DNA of 64,000 bases from Fallopia convolvulus (Eukaryota > Streptophyta > Magnoliopsida > Caryophyllales > Polygonaceae). The stretch is taken from contig OZ024718.1 of assembly GCA_964016875.1 (NCBI GenBank), positions 8,995,001 through 9,059,000 of the forward strand. Reading direction: 5' to 3'. The notes under the pieces were generated by a model that was given only the letters and a program-made list of their open reading frames with translations, was not told where the DNA came from and made no database searches. Both the position numbers and the translations under genes were made by a program. This document shows, in pieces, positions 34,723 through 45,813 of the stretch (within the stretch, counting starts at the first letter, position 1; each line of letters opens with the position of its first letter).

Positions 34723-35471
34723 GGCCATCCGTATTGGGGGTTTCACCCCCAATTTCACGTGAATTTCATCAAAAAAGAAAAAGAAAAATTAGTGAAATTG
34801 GTGAATGGGTTTCGAAAGTTGAAACTGTGAAAATGGGTTTCACTGTCAGATGCCCATAGAGACGGACAAATAAAGGAGTGTCATGTGGCTTCCCTTTTTA
34901 GTTGATTTTGGCCAATTTCAATTAATTGGTTTAAGTTAGTATTTGGTCAAATTTAACCAATAATAGTAAAAAAATATTATAATTCTTAATATTTTTTTTA
35001 TCTATCCATAGAGTCCAATTTTATATATGTTTGAATTATTTTTAAATAAATTAATTATTTGGGTTGATTTAGAGTAAACAAATACATATTTAACCACTTT
35101 TTAAAATGCTCATGATTTTAACTTAAAATATTACACAAAATTCATAATTATTTATATAATTTAAATTACACCAATTTTATATATATTTAAATTACTTAAA
35201 ATATAATAAAATTAGCCAAATTGTAATTTGTTTAATTAGCTAAAGAAATATTTAAAATTAATAAATGAAGGGTATAGTTGTAATTGTGTATAAATAAATA
35301 AATGATTGTTGGGAAATGAGAAAAGTAGAAAAGTGGGTTTCATTGGTATTTGAGTGGGTTTCATGAAATGAAATTAGGAGAGTATAAGATGATGTGAAAG
35401 AGAGAGAAATGGAAAAAATTGGTATTTTTTGGGTTTTAAGGGTTTCGCGAGTTTCGCCAATACACATGCTC
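34723..35471. mobile_element. TAA-target MITE C of the head-to-tail series
   Basis: The left end GGCCATCCGTATTGG pairs loosely with the reverse complement of the right end (GAGCATGTGTATTGG). TAA precedes it (34720-34722) and AAA follows it (35472-35474). It shares internal sequence with MITE A in opposite orientation (AAATGAAGGGTATAGTTGTA, GGGTTTCATGAAATGAAATT). About 749 bp. No coding capacity. Confidence 0.65.
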
Positions 35472-35474
35472 AAA

Positions 35475-36240
35475 GGCCATCCGTATCGGGTTTTCGTGCA
35501 CGGTTTCAAGCCAAAAAAAAGAAAAAGAAATAAAAATTCACGAAACATTCCGTTCGGTTTCGAAATGTGAAACTCAAGAGCTAGAGGATTCATGTCAGTG
35601 TATTGGAGAGAGAGGGAGGCATTGCTTGCCATGTGGCACATGTTAAAAGATAAATTTGGCACATAATTGTATTTATATATAATTAATTAATTAGTCATTT
35701 TAACCTTGTTTTATTTAAAAAAAAAAAATTATACTATAACTCATAAAAAAAATTATCTACCCATATACACTAATTTTGTATATGTTTGTTCACTTTAAAA
35801 TTTAATTAGTTTTTTTGGCTTGATTTAGGGTAAACAAACACATATTTAACAACTTTTTAAAAGAACTCATTTTTTTTATCGGAAAACTTAGCCAAATTTA
35901 AAATTTAATTGTTTTTGAATTTAAAACATATTTTTACAAACCCTAAACCCAACAATAAAATAAAATTAGCCAATTTGTACTTTGATAAAAATTAATGTGA
36001 CAGGTTTAATTAGATAACAAAATATTTAAAATTAATAAATTAAGGGTATAGTTGTAATTGTGTATAAGGAAATGAATAATTGTTGGGAAGTGGAAAAAGT
36101 AAAAAGTGGGTTTCATGGTTTCATTGATATTTAAGTGAGTTTCATGGAATGAAATTGGGAGAGTGTAGGATGATGTGAAGAGTGAGAAATGATAAAAATA
36201 GGTGTTTTTTTGAGTTTCATGGATTTTTACATATTATTGG
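35475..36240. mobile_element. TAA-target MITE D of the series, right end degraded
   Basis: It begins GGCCATCCGTATCGGG, directly after the AAA that follows MITE C. The same internal modules recur to about 36230, but the expected right terminus is not clear and the sequence passes into unrelated DNA. Confidence 0.5.
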
Positions 36241-36261
36241 GAAAGAGTTTCGAAAGTTGAA

Positions 36262-36400
36262 ACCTAGGGTTGTTCAACGGGTCAACCCGACCCGTAAAAA
36301 AATATTTAACCCTTGACTCGACACGTAACCCGGATTACAAGTCACGAGTTTTACGGGTTGGGTCACGGGTCAACCCGTTTCACCCGTCTCATAAAAACTT
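36262..36400. repeat. GGGTCAACCCG-type repeat fragment
   Basis: GGGTTGTTCAACGGGTCAAC, GACCCGTAAAA and GGGTCACGGGTCAACCCG recall the arms of the hAT MITEs but differ in sequence. One-ended; no duplication found. Confidence 0.4.
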
Positions 36401-36484
36401 TAATTTTAGACTAATTTTTATACTTAATGGGCTGATCCAAAATTGTGTTTGAAAGCCCCAAAGCCCAAATATAACATCGGGTTT

Positions 36485-36575
36485 TAAAGCTTAACACAAA
36501 AGACGCCTTCCACTAGCATTTTATAAGCTCATACCTCATTCTCCTTCTAGCAAATTTCCAATGTGGGACGAATAA
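36485..36575 (-). mobile_element. LTR-like fragment with CCCACATTGG motif (TRIM relative)
   Basis: On the minus strand, TCGTCCCACATTGGAAATTT is followed after about 30 bp by CTTATAAAATGC. This is the same order (CCCACATYGG, then TATA-like) as the TRIM LTR at 2678. Boundaries and primer binding site are not visible. Confidence 0.35.
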
Positions 36576-37217
36576 AATAGGCCAGCCTCATTTGTTAGCC
36601 CAAAAATATGGTTTGAAATTCAGTGTCAAATGTTGGCAGACATCAATTCTTGCACGCACATATCAGTGTACTTCACACAGCATTTCGCCCCCAATATGTT
36701 GACAACTGAAATATATATAAAATTTAGTTTTAAAATGTTTATTTTTTATATATGCCATCAATTAATTTTCTATGTTGGTTTAGTGTAAACAAACACATAT
36801 TAACCACTTTTTAAAGTAACTCATGATTTTAACTTAAAGAAATTACACAAAATTCATAATTTTTTATCTAATTTAATTTGCACCAATTTTTATATATTTT
36901 AATTATTTTTAATTAAAATCATTTTTTATAAAATTAAACTAGTTATATGTACATGTATCCAATTTAATTTGCACCAATTTTATAAACTTAGTTGTATCTA
37001 ACTTATTATTAAATATTATATCTACCAAATTTCATCAACTCTATTTTGAAAGGTTTATATATCTATCCCATTATTAAATTATTTTGTAGTTTCATCTACC
37101 CTAGTTTTTTTACTATATACAATATATGTACGGTATTCTCATTTGTAAAACACACTCAAACAAAAACTTTCAGTAACTCCTCTCTTCCAAATCTTCCAAA
37201 CCCAACTTCTCTTAATC
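36576..37217. other. Harbinger-element 5' region and AT-rich sequence
   Basis: Sequence shared with MITE interiors (TAAACAAACACATATTAACC, ATCTACCAAATTTCATC) leads into the ORF1 remnant at 37218. TACTATATACAATATATG near 37110 may hold the old promoter. No gene. Confidence 0.4.
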
Positions 37218-37983
37218 ATGGATTCAGATGAAAATCATCCTCATATTTTCCACAAAATTGGCACCAAAATTTCTTACCCAATTACCCTCAACAAATTTGC
37301 AATCAAACATCCAACAAAATCACCCTCAAAATTTTCAATCGATTTTCTATCCAAATTACCCTCAACAAAATCTCCAACCACAATCCAACACAATTATCCT
37401 TCACCACCTTACAGTACAAAATTTTCAATCGAATCCTCAATTCTTGCAACAACTCCCATATCGATCCTATAATATCCCATATGTCCAATCTTCCCAAACT
37501 CTAGGTGAGTCTCAACTATCGCCAATTTCATTAGGCTCGGATGAAAATGTGGGCACTCAGCCGGAAGATGACCCTCCATACAACACTCAACCAGAAGGTT
37601 CTTGTAGGCGTGGAGCTCGAGGTGGTGGTCATAAATCCCGTGGCAGCCGTGCAGCTCGTGGTGGTGGATCCCGTCGTACAAACAATGTCTCTCCCAGTGA
37701 ACGAGTTTAGTAAGGGATTATAGAGCACCCAATCGACATTCAAGCTGCTAAGAGAGGAAGAGCGAAAGGAGCATCCTCATCATCTCAATTGTCTACGGAT
37801 ATTGAGCTTTTAAAGCATATGACGAAGGCATCGTTGCAGCAACTTGAGAGCCGCAAAGGTAAAGAGAGAAGAGGTGGAGAACAAGAGGATAGATCTACAT
37901 TACAAATTGACTACTGAAGAAAACCTCAATCTCACGAAAGAAAAACTAATGTGCAAATCGGAGAAGTACTTGGGTTTGGACTA
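37218..37983 (+). pseudogene. Harbinger ORF1-like accessory gene, deletion derivative
   Basis: The ATG at 37218 opens MDSDENHPHIF, related to the remnant at 33024. A frameshift soon after the start moves the Asn/Gln/Pro-rich part (IQQNHPQNFQ, FQSNPQF) into the frame 37228-37710. That frame continues through a Gly/Arg-rich tract and stops at 37710. Sequence to 37983 encodes a further C-terminal block like that of the ORF at 38923 (AAKRGRAKGASSSSQLST, then EKYLGLD) but is broken. The middle, including a Myb/SANT-like region expected in the full protein, is missing, so the gene is an internally deleted copy. Confidence 0.5.
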
Positions 37984-40140
37984 ATTAAGCTCGTATAGAG
38001 CATTCTTTTATTCTCATGTTCTATGCTTTGTGTTTCAAACTTCATTTTCCGTAGTTTGTGTTTAAGTTAGTATGTTAATCAATTCCATTCTTGTTTGTAT
38101 TATGTTTTAAGGAATGTAATCGATGTTTAAGTTAATGTAATCGTTGAACATGTTCTACTATGTGTTTAAATCTTATCTATTGGCATTCAAGATAAGGTTG
38201 GATTATGATAGCATTGGATTCTAGCAAAGTGAAACCAACTTCTGAAAAGCAATTCAAATCATACATGATAAGATAAGGTTGTATTGTGATAGCATTGGAT
38301 TCTGTAATTTATCTTATGGTACGGTTTATGAGACATGTGATATTTGAAAAGAAAATTAAAATCAAACAATATAAGATTGGATTGTCATGTGATATTTGAA
38401 AAGCCTCATTAGATTCCCTTCTCATGGGAGACAAGGAAATAAATCAATTCTTATCTTGTGGTAGACAAGATAAGGTTGGATTGTGATAGCATTAGATTCC
38501 GAAATTTATCTTGTGGTAGGGTTTAGAAGACATGTGATATCTAAAAACCAAATTGAAATCAAGCAAGATAAAATTGGATTGGCATGTGATATCTAAAAAT
38601 CTCATTGGATTCCCTTCTTTTGACAAACAAGGAAATAAATAATATTTTATCCACCAAATTTCATCTACCTTATTTTGAAAAGTAGTTGTATATACCCTAT
38701 CTATTACTTTTGTTGAAAAGTAGTTGTATCTACCCTATTTATTGCTTTCGTTGAAAATTAGTTGTATCTACGACATATATTGCTTTCATCTACCCTACTT
38801 TTTTTTGGTTATATATATGTATCAATTCATTCAACAATTTGCATCAAAAATCACAACTCTTTGAAAAACTCTTCCTTATCTATTTCTTTCTTAAGTTCAA
38901 TAACCAATTTCAATAGGAAAAAATGTCTAGTACCAATAGCTCTGAATCAGAAAACGAGCTAGAGGTCTCATACAATCAATTTCAATTTCATCACCAACAA
39001 CTTCAAATCAATCTTCAACGTCGTATAGCAGCTGCACAAGCACAAGCAGAAGGTTCAAGAAGTAGGTATGATGAAGGTCCTATTGAGCGCCCAATCAACA
39101 TTCAAGCTGCTAAGAGAGGAAGAGCAAAAGGAGCATCCTCATCATCCCAATTGTCTACGGATATTGATCTTTCAAAGCATACGATGGAGGCATCATTGAA
39201 GCAAACCCAAGATTTGCTGGAGTTGAAGGGAGAGGAGTTGCAAATCAAGAGGATGAATCTATATTATAAATTGGCTAGTGAAGAAAACCTCAATCCCGCA
39301 AAAGAAAAAATGATGCGCAAATTGGAGAAGTACTTGGGTTTGGACTAATTAAGCTCATTGAGAGAGTTCTTGTTTGGAAATTTCATTAGCAAATGTTCTT
39401 ATTTTCATGTTTTTATTCTCATGTGTTATGCTTTGTGTTTCGAACTTTCATTTTCTGTAGTTTGTGTTTAATTTAGCATGTTCATCAATTTTGTCCTTGT
39501 TTGTATGATGTTTAAATAAATGTAATCGATGTTTAAGTCAATGTAATCGTTGAACATATTCTGTTTTGTGTTTAAATCTTATCCAGTGACATTCAAGATA
39601 AGGTTGGATTATGATAGCATTAGATTCTAGAAAAGCGAAACCAATTTCTGAAAAGCAATTCAAATTGTACATGATAAGATAAGGTTGGATTGTGATAGCA
39701 TTGTATTCTTTAATTTATTTTGTTGTAGGGTTTAGGAGACATGTGATATTTGAAAAGCAAATTGAAATCAAACAAGATGAGATTGAATTGGCATGTGATA
39801 TCCGAAAAGCATCATTGGATTCCCTTCTTTTGGTAGACAAGAAATTAAATCAATTCTTATATTGTGGTGGACAAGATAAGGTTGGATTGTGATAGCATTG
39901 GATTCCGCAATTTATCTTGTGGTAGGGTTTATGAGACATATGATATCTAAAAACCAAATTGAAATCACACAAGATAAGATTGGATTGACATGTGATACTT
40001 GAAAAGCCTCATTGGATTACATTCTTGTGGCAGACAATGAAATAAATCAAATTTCATTTACCAAATTTCATCTACTCTAGTTTCTTGTTATATATAACAA
40101 TTTGCATCAAAACTCACAACTCTCAAAATCAATGCGATGG
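37740..40140 (+). repeat. Tandem units of a Harbinger derivative
   Basis: The ORF1 C-terminal block plus about 700 bp of downstream spacer occurs at 37740-38660 and again at 39080-40050. Each spacer has internal repeats of AAGATAAGGTTGGATTGTGA (near 38270, 38460, 39670, 39870). The 5' leader seen before the ATG at 38923 (TTTGCATCAAAAATCACAAC) recurs truncated at 40090-40130. A separate block of about 43 bp (GAAAAGTAGTTGTATCTACC) is repeated three times at 38676-38800. Confidence 0.7.
38923..39348 (+). CDS. 141-aa chimeric Harbinger-derived ORF
   Basis: The uninterrupted frame begins MSSTNSSESENELEVSYNQF and continues with a Gln-rich helix (HHQQLQINLQRRIAAAQAQA). This resembles the N-terminus of plant PIF/Harbinger DDE transposases. 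From about residue 52 (EGPIERPINIQAAKRGRAKG) it becomes the C-terminal NAM-associated-like block of the accessory ORF1, ending EKYLGLD. So the frame appears to join the start of one transposon gene to the end of the other. It lacks any catalytic or SANT domain. It could in theory act as a dominant interfering peptide, but this is speculation. Domain origins are by motif recall. Confidence 0.45.
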   Translation: MSSTNSSESENELEVSYNQFQFHHQQLQINLQRRIAAAQAQAEGSRSRYDEGPIERPINIQAAKRGRAKGASSSSQLSTDIDLSKHTMEASLKQTQDLLELKGEELQIKRMNLYYKLASEENLNPAKEKMMRKLEKYLGLD

Positions 40141-40718
40141 CTTAAAGTAGTCGACTTTTATAATATATTTTGATTTTGTAAAATTTCAACTTATCAAAGT
40201 GTTCGATTCTCCTTAACCATGTAAACTTTATCTTAAAATTTAACTAGATAGTCCGATATCCGCCGAACATGAATAGTTCGGATATCCGCTACTGGATATC
40301 TGATCCAAGTGGATATTTCTTAGCGAATACCCGACCATTAACGAATTTAGTACGAATTAGAATTTTAATGAAAAAATTATCAAATATCCGGTATAGCGGA
40401 TCGGATCGAATATATTCGAATACTCAACTCTAAGGAGAATAGTAACCTAATACTCAGTTCAGCGTGTGAAACGGGTCATTGTGTCGGATGCGGGTCATTA
40501 TCAGTCAGTCCGAATTATTTATGATAGGCAGTTTTGTCCCTCCATCTCCAATCCATGGCTCCATTCCACAATACACCGTGTGAAACATTGACTTGTTTGG
40601 TTTTTTTAGGCGACTTTTTTAGCACTCATCTCATTATACCCCACCGGCGAACTCCAAATCAATCACTACTACTTCCATCGCCCGCCTTCACGGCATCATC
40701 ACCACATTTCTCCCGCCT
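40141..40718. other. Upstream region of the ADR1 gene
   Basis: The tandem Harbinger units end about 580 bp before the start codon. GATATCCG-type words repeat at 40255-40400. Sequence from 40600 is CT-rich, like a leader. No TATA box is certain (ATTTATGA at about 40517 is weak). Confidence 0.4.
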
Positions 40719-43647
40719 ATGGCGGTAGCAGACCTTCTCGCCGGCGAGATCACCAGCGAGCTTCTCAGACTGCTCTTCTCCATCGCCCAGAAGTCCTCCC
40801 TCTGCAGAGAAAGCGCCGAGGGACTCATCAGCCATGTCAACGAGCTCTTCCCCATAATCCAAGAGATCCGGAAAACCGGCGTCGAGCTCCCCCAATTCCG
40901 CCAGTTCCAGCTCGAGCGCCTCTCCAAGCTCCTCGGCGAAGGCCTTGATCTCTCCGCGGAAATCCTCAATTCCGGCCGATGGAACGTCTACAAAAACCTA
41001 CAATTATCGAGGAAGATGGAGAAATTGGAGAAGAGAGTGGCCGCTTTCGTCCAAGGTCCTCTGCAAGCGCACCTTTTAGCCGATGTCCATCACTTGAGGT
41101 TCGACACCGCCGAGCGATTCGATCGCCTCGAGGAATCCACGCAAAGGATCGAGCGCCGGCTTGGGGCTGTGCAGGTTGGGGTTGCGGTTGGGGCTGTGGC
41201 TGGAGGCGGAGGAGGGTGGTTGGAGGAAGAGATCAAGAGAATGGAGGAGTTAGGGCAAAAATCCGAGATTGATTCGGCAAGTATAGGCGCTGCTCTGGAG
41301 GTTGGGTTGAAGAAGGTGAAGCAGGTTCTGATGGGGAAAGAAGACGGAGTTGTGGGTGTTTGTGGGATTGGAGGTATTGGGAAGACTACTTTGGCCAAGC
41401 AGATTTGCAAGGATGATGATGTTAAAAGTAAGCCTTTAATTCCCCTTTCATGATTCTACATACCAATTTTGGATATCCTTTTAATAAATTAGGGTTCTAC
41501 TAGTATGTTGGGTGAAATTTGTATGGTTTTTATTGCTGATTTTGGTCATTTCTGTTCTGGATTAACCCTTTGGCAGGCTACTTTGAAAACAAAATCTTGT
41601 ACCTGACAGTTTCTCAATCTCCTAACGTGGAGGCATTGAGACAGAGGGTATGGGGATTTTTATCAGGAACTGAGTTCATGGGTGTACCAGCTATGGTTCC
41701 GCAGTGGATCGTCCAACGCGAGTGGAAGCTTGGAATCCGAAAACTCGTCGTGTTGGATGACGTTTGGTCTCTCTCAGTGTTGGAGCAACTGGTTTTCAGA
41801 GTGCCCGGTTGCAAGACTCTGGTGGTCTCAAGATTCAAATTCCCAAACATCTTCAACCTAACCTATGAAGTTGAATTGTTAAAAGAAGATGAGGCTTTGG
41901 GTTTGTTCTGCCTCTCTGCTTTTGGTCAGAAAGAAATTCCCTTCTCTGCTGATGAAAATTTGGTTAAGCAGGTAAAACTACTCAAATCATCTTTAGTTGT
42001 GTATCTATGATCAAGCCTATAGAAAGCTTGTACTGATTATTTGTTTGTGAATGTGTTTAGATTGTGAGTGAATGCAAGGGGCTTCCTTTGGCTCTAAAAG
42101 TAGTTGGGGCTTCATTACGCAATCAACCTCCTATGTTCTGGAAGAGCGCTAAGAACAGATTGTTGCGTGGTGAGCCTATTTCTGAGTCTCACGAGGTCAA
42201 TTTGCTGGAACGGATGAAAGTAAGCATTGGCTACTTGGGGGATAAGGTCAGGGAGTGTTTCTTGGACACAGCTGCCTTTCCTGAAGATAAGAAGATTCCC
42301 TTGGATGCTCTTGTTAACGTTTGGGTTGAGGTTCATGATATCGATGAGGCAGAAGCGTTCCACATTCTCATTGAGCTTTCAGAGAAAAATCTCATTACTT
42401 TGGTAAAGGATTCAGGGTATGCCGTCTAACTGGTTCTTCCTTGAAACTCAAAATAGAAAATCATTGTGCTATTGATAATTTATGTTTAATTAATCCCCAT
42501 TTTGTTAATTTTTTTCCCAGGGATGGGGATATACATAGTAGTTACTCTGAGATATATGTGACCCAACATGATGTCTTGAGAGATCTTGCTCTTCATTTGA
42601 GCAGTCAAGGCAATGTTAATCAAAGAAGAAGACTTCTGATGCCTAAAAGAGAAGAAAGGTTACCCAAGGAATGGGAAAGGAGCAATGATGAACCATTCAA
42701 TGCTCAGATTGTTTCACTTCAATTAGGTATCTTATTATTATGTAGGGAAAATGCATAAAATTAATCAAGCATTTTTTTTTGGGAATTGCTAAATTCAATA
42801 ATTTTGTTATATAGGTAAAATGGAGGAAAAGGATTGGTTTTCCATGCAATTTCCCAAGGCTGAAGTGCTAATTCTGAACTTCTCATCAAGCGAGTTTTTC
42901 TTGCCCCCATTCATAAACAACATGCCAAAGCTCAGAGCACTCATATTAATCAATCACGGTGCCTCTCACGCCACCCTCCACAACCTTTCAGTATTCACTC
43001 AAATGCACAACCTGAGAAGCCTTTGGTTAGAACGCATTTGTGTTCCTCAGTTACCCAAATCCAACATATTACTAGACCAAACACAAAAACTCTCCTTAAT
43101 CCTCTGCAAAATGGATTCCAACACAGATCCTTCAGTTGTGGATCTTCCTTGGGTTTTCCCTAATCTCACCCAACTCACAATTGATCACTGCATTGATCTC
43201 AAACGCCTTCCAGAAAGCATCTGCTGGCTAAACTCTCTATCAAGCCTGAGTGTCACAAATTGCCACAGCTTACTTGAACTGCCACCTGACTTGGGCATGT
43301 TAGATTCCTTGAAATCTCTCAGGCTTTGTGCTTGCCCTAAATTAAAATCCCTCCCACCCGGGATTTCTCAGCTTGTTTGGTTAAATTACCTTAACATCTC
43401 TCAATGTCTGAACTTAACAAGCTTGCCAGAAGGAATTGGTAGGCTGATGAGCTTGGAGAAGATTGACATGAGGGAATGCTCCCGTATAGGAAGCTTGCCC
43501 AAATCTGTGGCCTCTTTGAAGGCGCTACGTCATGTGGTTTGTGATGAGGAGGTTTCTTGGGCATGGAAAGAATTTGAGAAGGCTCTTCCAAAGGTTCACA
43601 TTCAGGTTCCAGAGGAGTCCTTTACTCTTGACTGGCTAACAGACTGA
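40719..43647 (+). CDS. ADR1-like: ADR1-type helper NLR (RPW8-NB-ARC-LRR), five exons
   Basis: Exons 40719-41427, 41577-41971, 42061-42416, 42521-42726 and 42815-43647 join in frame through GT-AG introns to 832 residues. An RPW8-type coiled coil (about 1-150) precedes the NB-ARC: P-loop GIGGIGKTT (216-224), kinase-2 LVVLDDVW (293-300), RNBS-B KTLVVSR, and GLPLAL (375-380). QHD replaces MHD (502-504), as in the RPW8-NLR clade. Leucine-rich repeats fill about 560-810, and the tail ends SFTLDWLTD. The pattern fits ADR1 rather than NRG1. ADR1 proteins act at the plasma membrane downstream of sensor NLRs with the EDS1-PAD4 complex, forming calcium channels that trigger immunity. Exon 1 is GC-rich compared with its surroundings. 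No defect is seen. The function is inferred from family membership. Confidence 0.93.
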
Positions 43648-44555
43648 ACCATACTCGGAGACGCTGTTCTGGGGCCGTTTTGGTCAAATCTGATGATTCA
43701 TTGGTTCTTCCTGTAAATATTTTATATAATTTTACAGTAACTTAGAGATATAGGATATATAGATATATAAGTAGATGTTCAGGAGTATCTGAACTGATCA
43801 TGTATGCAGTTAAAGTATAACTGTTGTTGTAGAATGCATCAGCTGAATGCTGAAGTAAACTAGCAAATTAGTCTTGTCTATTGAGTCTATACTGAATGAT
43901 TACTAATAGAGCTTCTAGAAGTGAAGTATTGAAAGGGCTTTTGCTTTTGTTTGGTTGAGATTTGAGTGGCTGCTGCTATTAGATGTGGTGGGGCCCAGAA
44001 ACCGCGTTAGGGGTAGTTGGTAATTTTGGTGATGGTGTTGACCGTGGACTGAAAATAGCTTGCTTCAACGATTCCCCAAAATGAAATATCTAATCGCTTA
44101 TTGACTCAAATTTTTCCTTTGAATATTTGCCGGTTGACTTGAAGATGTTAAGATGATTAGTATAGTAGTATAAGCATAACAAGACCCCGTGACATATAGT
44201 TTGTGTGTGTGTGAAACGTAACTAACTTACAAGGCAATAATGCCAAGACCTTGTTTGAAGCATGTTAATTTAATAGTACCTTGCAAGCAAGACTCTCTTA
44301 CTAATTGAATATAAACTGGTCTTCATCCGAGGTAGCCTCTTCTTTAACAAAACTATAATTATATAAAAAATGTATAAATATATCTCGGAATTTATATGCT
44401 TTTTGTTGAAAAATAAGATAAATAATTTTTTTTATATAGATAGATGGATGTTAATCTTTATATAAAGTTATGTGGATATCCGAAATCCTCTCCACTTTCT
44501 CCTGTGTCTCCACAACTAGTGAAAGTGAGTAATTGGATAATACAAGGATATGTAT
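43648..44555. other. ADR1 downstream region, no gene
   Basis: Probable 3' untranslated sequence followed by AT-rich intergenic DNA. No RNA gene or terminal repeat recognised. Confidence 0.4.
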
Positions 44556-44559
44556 GACC

Positions 44560-44995
44560 CAACTCAACAACAACAACATCAACAACAATAACAATTATCT
44601 AGTGGAATTTTCTTTACGGAAAATCTAGAGGTCAAGATAGGAGCACCCCTCTGGCTTAACGCAAAGGGGAATGCCCAAACGATCCGACGAGACCACAGAA
44701 CACAAGAATAAACAAGTCAACCAAAAGCAAAGACGAGACAAAAACGAAAACGAGACAAAAACAAAAACAAAAACCGAGACATAAAACATAAAACCGAAAC
44801 ATAGCGTCGAATCCTCGGGTGGACCAGACTGTTCAGGTGAGTAGCTGTCCACCATTCGGATATTCTCTCTCCAACTATCCCTGCAAACTGCCAGATCTAT
44901 CGAAATTCCCAATTGGTTGACATCCTGCCTTATACTATCCTTCCAACATTTCTTCGGCGTCCCCTCCCTCTACATATGTACACCTCAACTCAAAA
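44560..44995 (-). pseudogene. RTE-type non-LTR retrotransposon 3' end
   Basis: On the minus strand, a frame at 44625-44990 reads KCWKDSIRQDVNQLGISIDL, then CRDSWRENIRM. This matches the extreme C-terminus of plant RTE-like reverse transcriptases (a GRPKKxW...D...L...WR...I pattern). The 3' side ends in TTGTTGTTGATGTTGTTGTT (reverse complement of about 44561-44585), the tail type used by RTE elements and Au-like SINEs. The upstream RT is missing, so it is 5'-truncated. Confidence 0.6.
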
Positions 44996-45094
44996 AGTAT
45001 AAATAGTATGTTTATTTTTTTTTTGGCTCAAAAAGTGTATTTATCACTAATATATTTAGATCATATCTAAGTTTTTGGTAAAAAAGACGCATGA

Positions 45095-45813
45095 TGAGGT
45101 ATTTTTCAGTCGTTTTACCTATCAAAGAATCCTAACTTAATCAATCTGAGTAGAATGGTAAGCAAGGGTCGATCCCACAGAGACTCGTGTAAATGTGTTA
45201 TTGCTTAAGTGCCAAGTAACTAATATGGGGGGGGGGGGTTATTGAATGGAAATCTAAACTACTATGCAAAATTAGAAAACTAAATATGAATGCAAAGTTG
45301 ATTGTAAATATATATGAGAGAAATATGTTCAACTAGTTACATCCATCATAGATATGCGTATTGATCATTGATTATCTTGATTCTCAATTCCCTTGAATAA
45401 TCTATTGTGGATTATACTCCTACTAAGGATTATGACCCAAACTTCATAAATATTTGAAAGAGCTAACAGTCTAAACAACCCTAATCATTTAACAACCTAA
45501 AACAACGTCTAGATTCAATTAAACAACAGTTTTACGAATCAAGTTATCAATAGAAACAAACACTTAGAGCAAACAGACATCTAAGTTATTTGTGGATTTA
45601 TTCCCTTCTACAATTGAATAGCCCGAACGGGTCTAAGCAATTATAGATGTTACTTTATCTAATCAACCCCGAACGGGCATCAATCAGATTAGTTGTAAAT
45701 TAACCTAGAAATTCTATTAGGTAGTTAATCTAACAAAACCCTAGATAAATTCTGATTCAATTAAGCACAGGGAATAAAACCTATTCAAGTTGATGAGAAT
45801 CAATCAAACCTCA
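45095..45813 (-). repeat. Partial Athila-type LTR
   Basis: Collinear with the first 720 bases of the LTRs at 46803 and 57937. It then stops abruptly at AAACCTCA and joins gag sequence. It differs by small changes, including a run of 12 G (45227-45238) where the other LTRs have six G followed by T. Confidence 0.9.

Noticed and set aside
40719..43647. NRG1 as the identity of the helper NLR
   Set aside because: The exon 1 RPW8 region, the QHD context and the C-terminal DWLTD-type end fit ADR1 better. Only a phylogeny would settle it.
44625..44912. A 95-codon ORF with a hydrophobic Phe/Val-rich end, possible membrane protein
   Set aside because: The N-terminal part matches the C-terminus of RTE-type reverse transcriptases; the hydrophobic part is 3' sequence read through.
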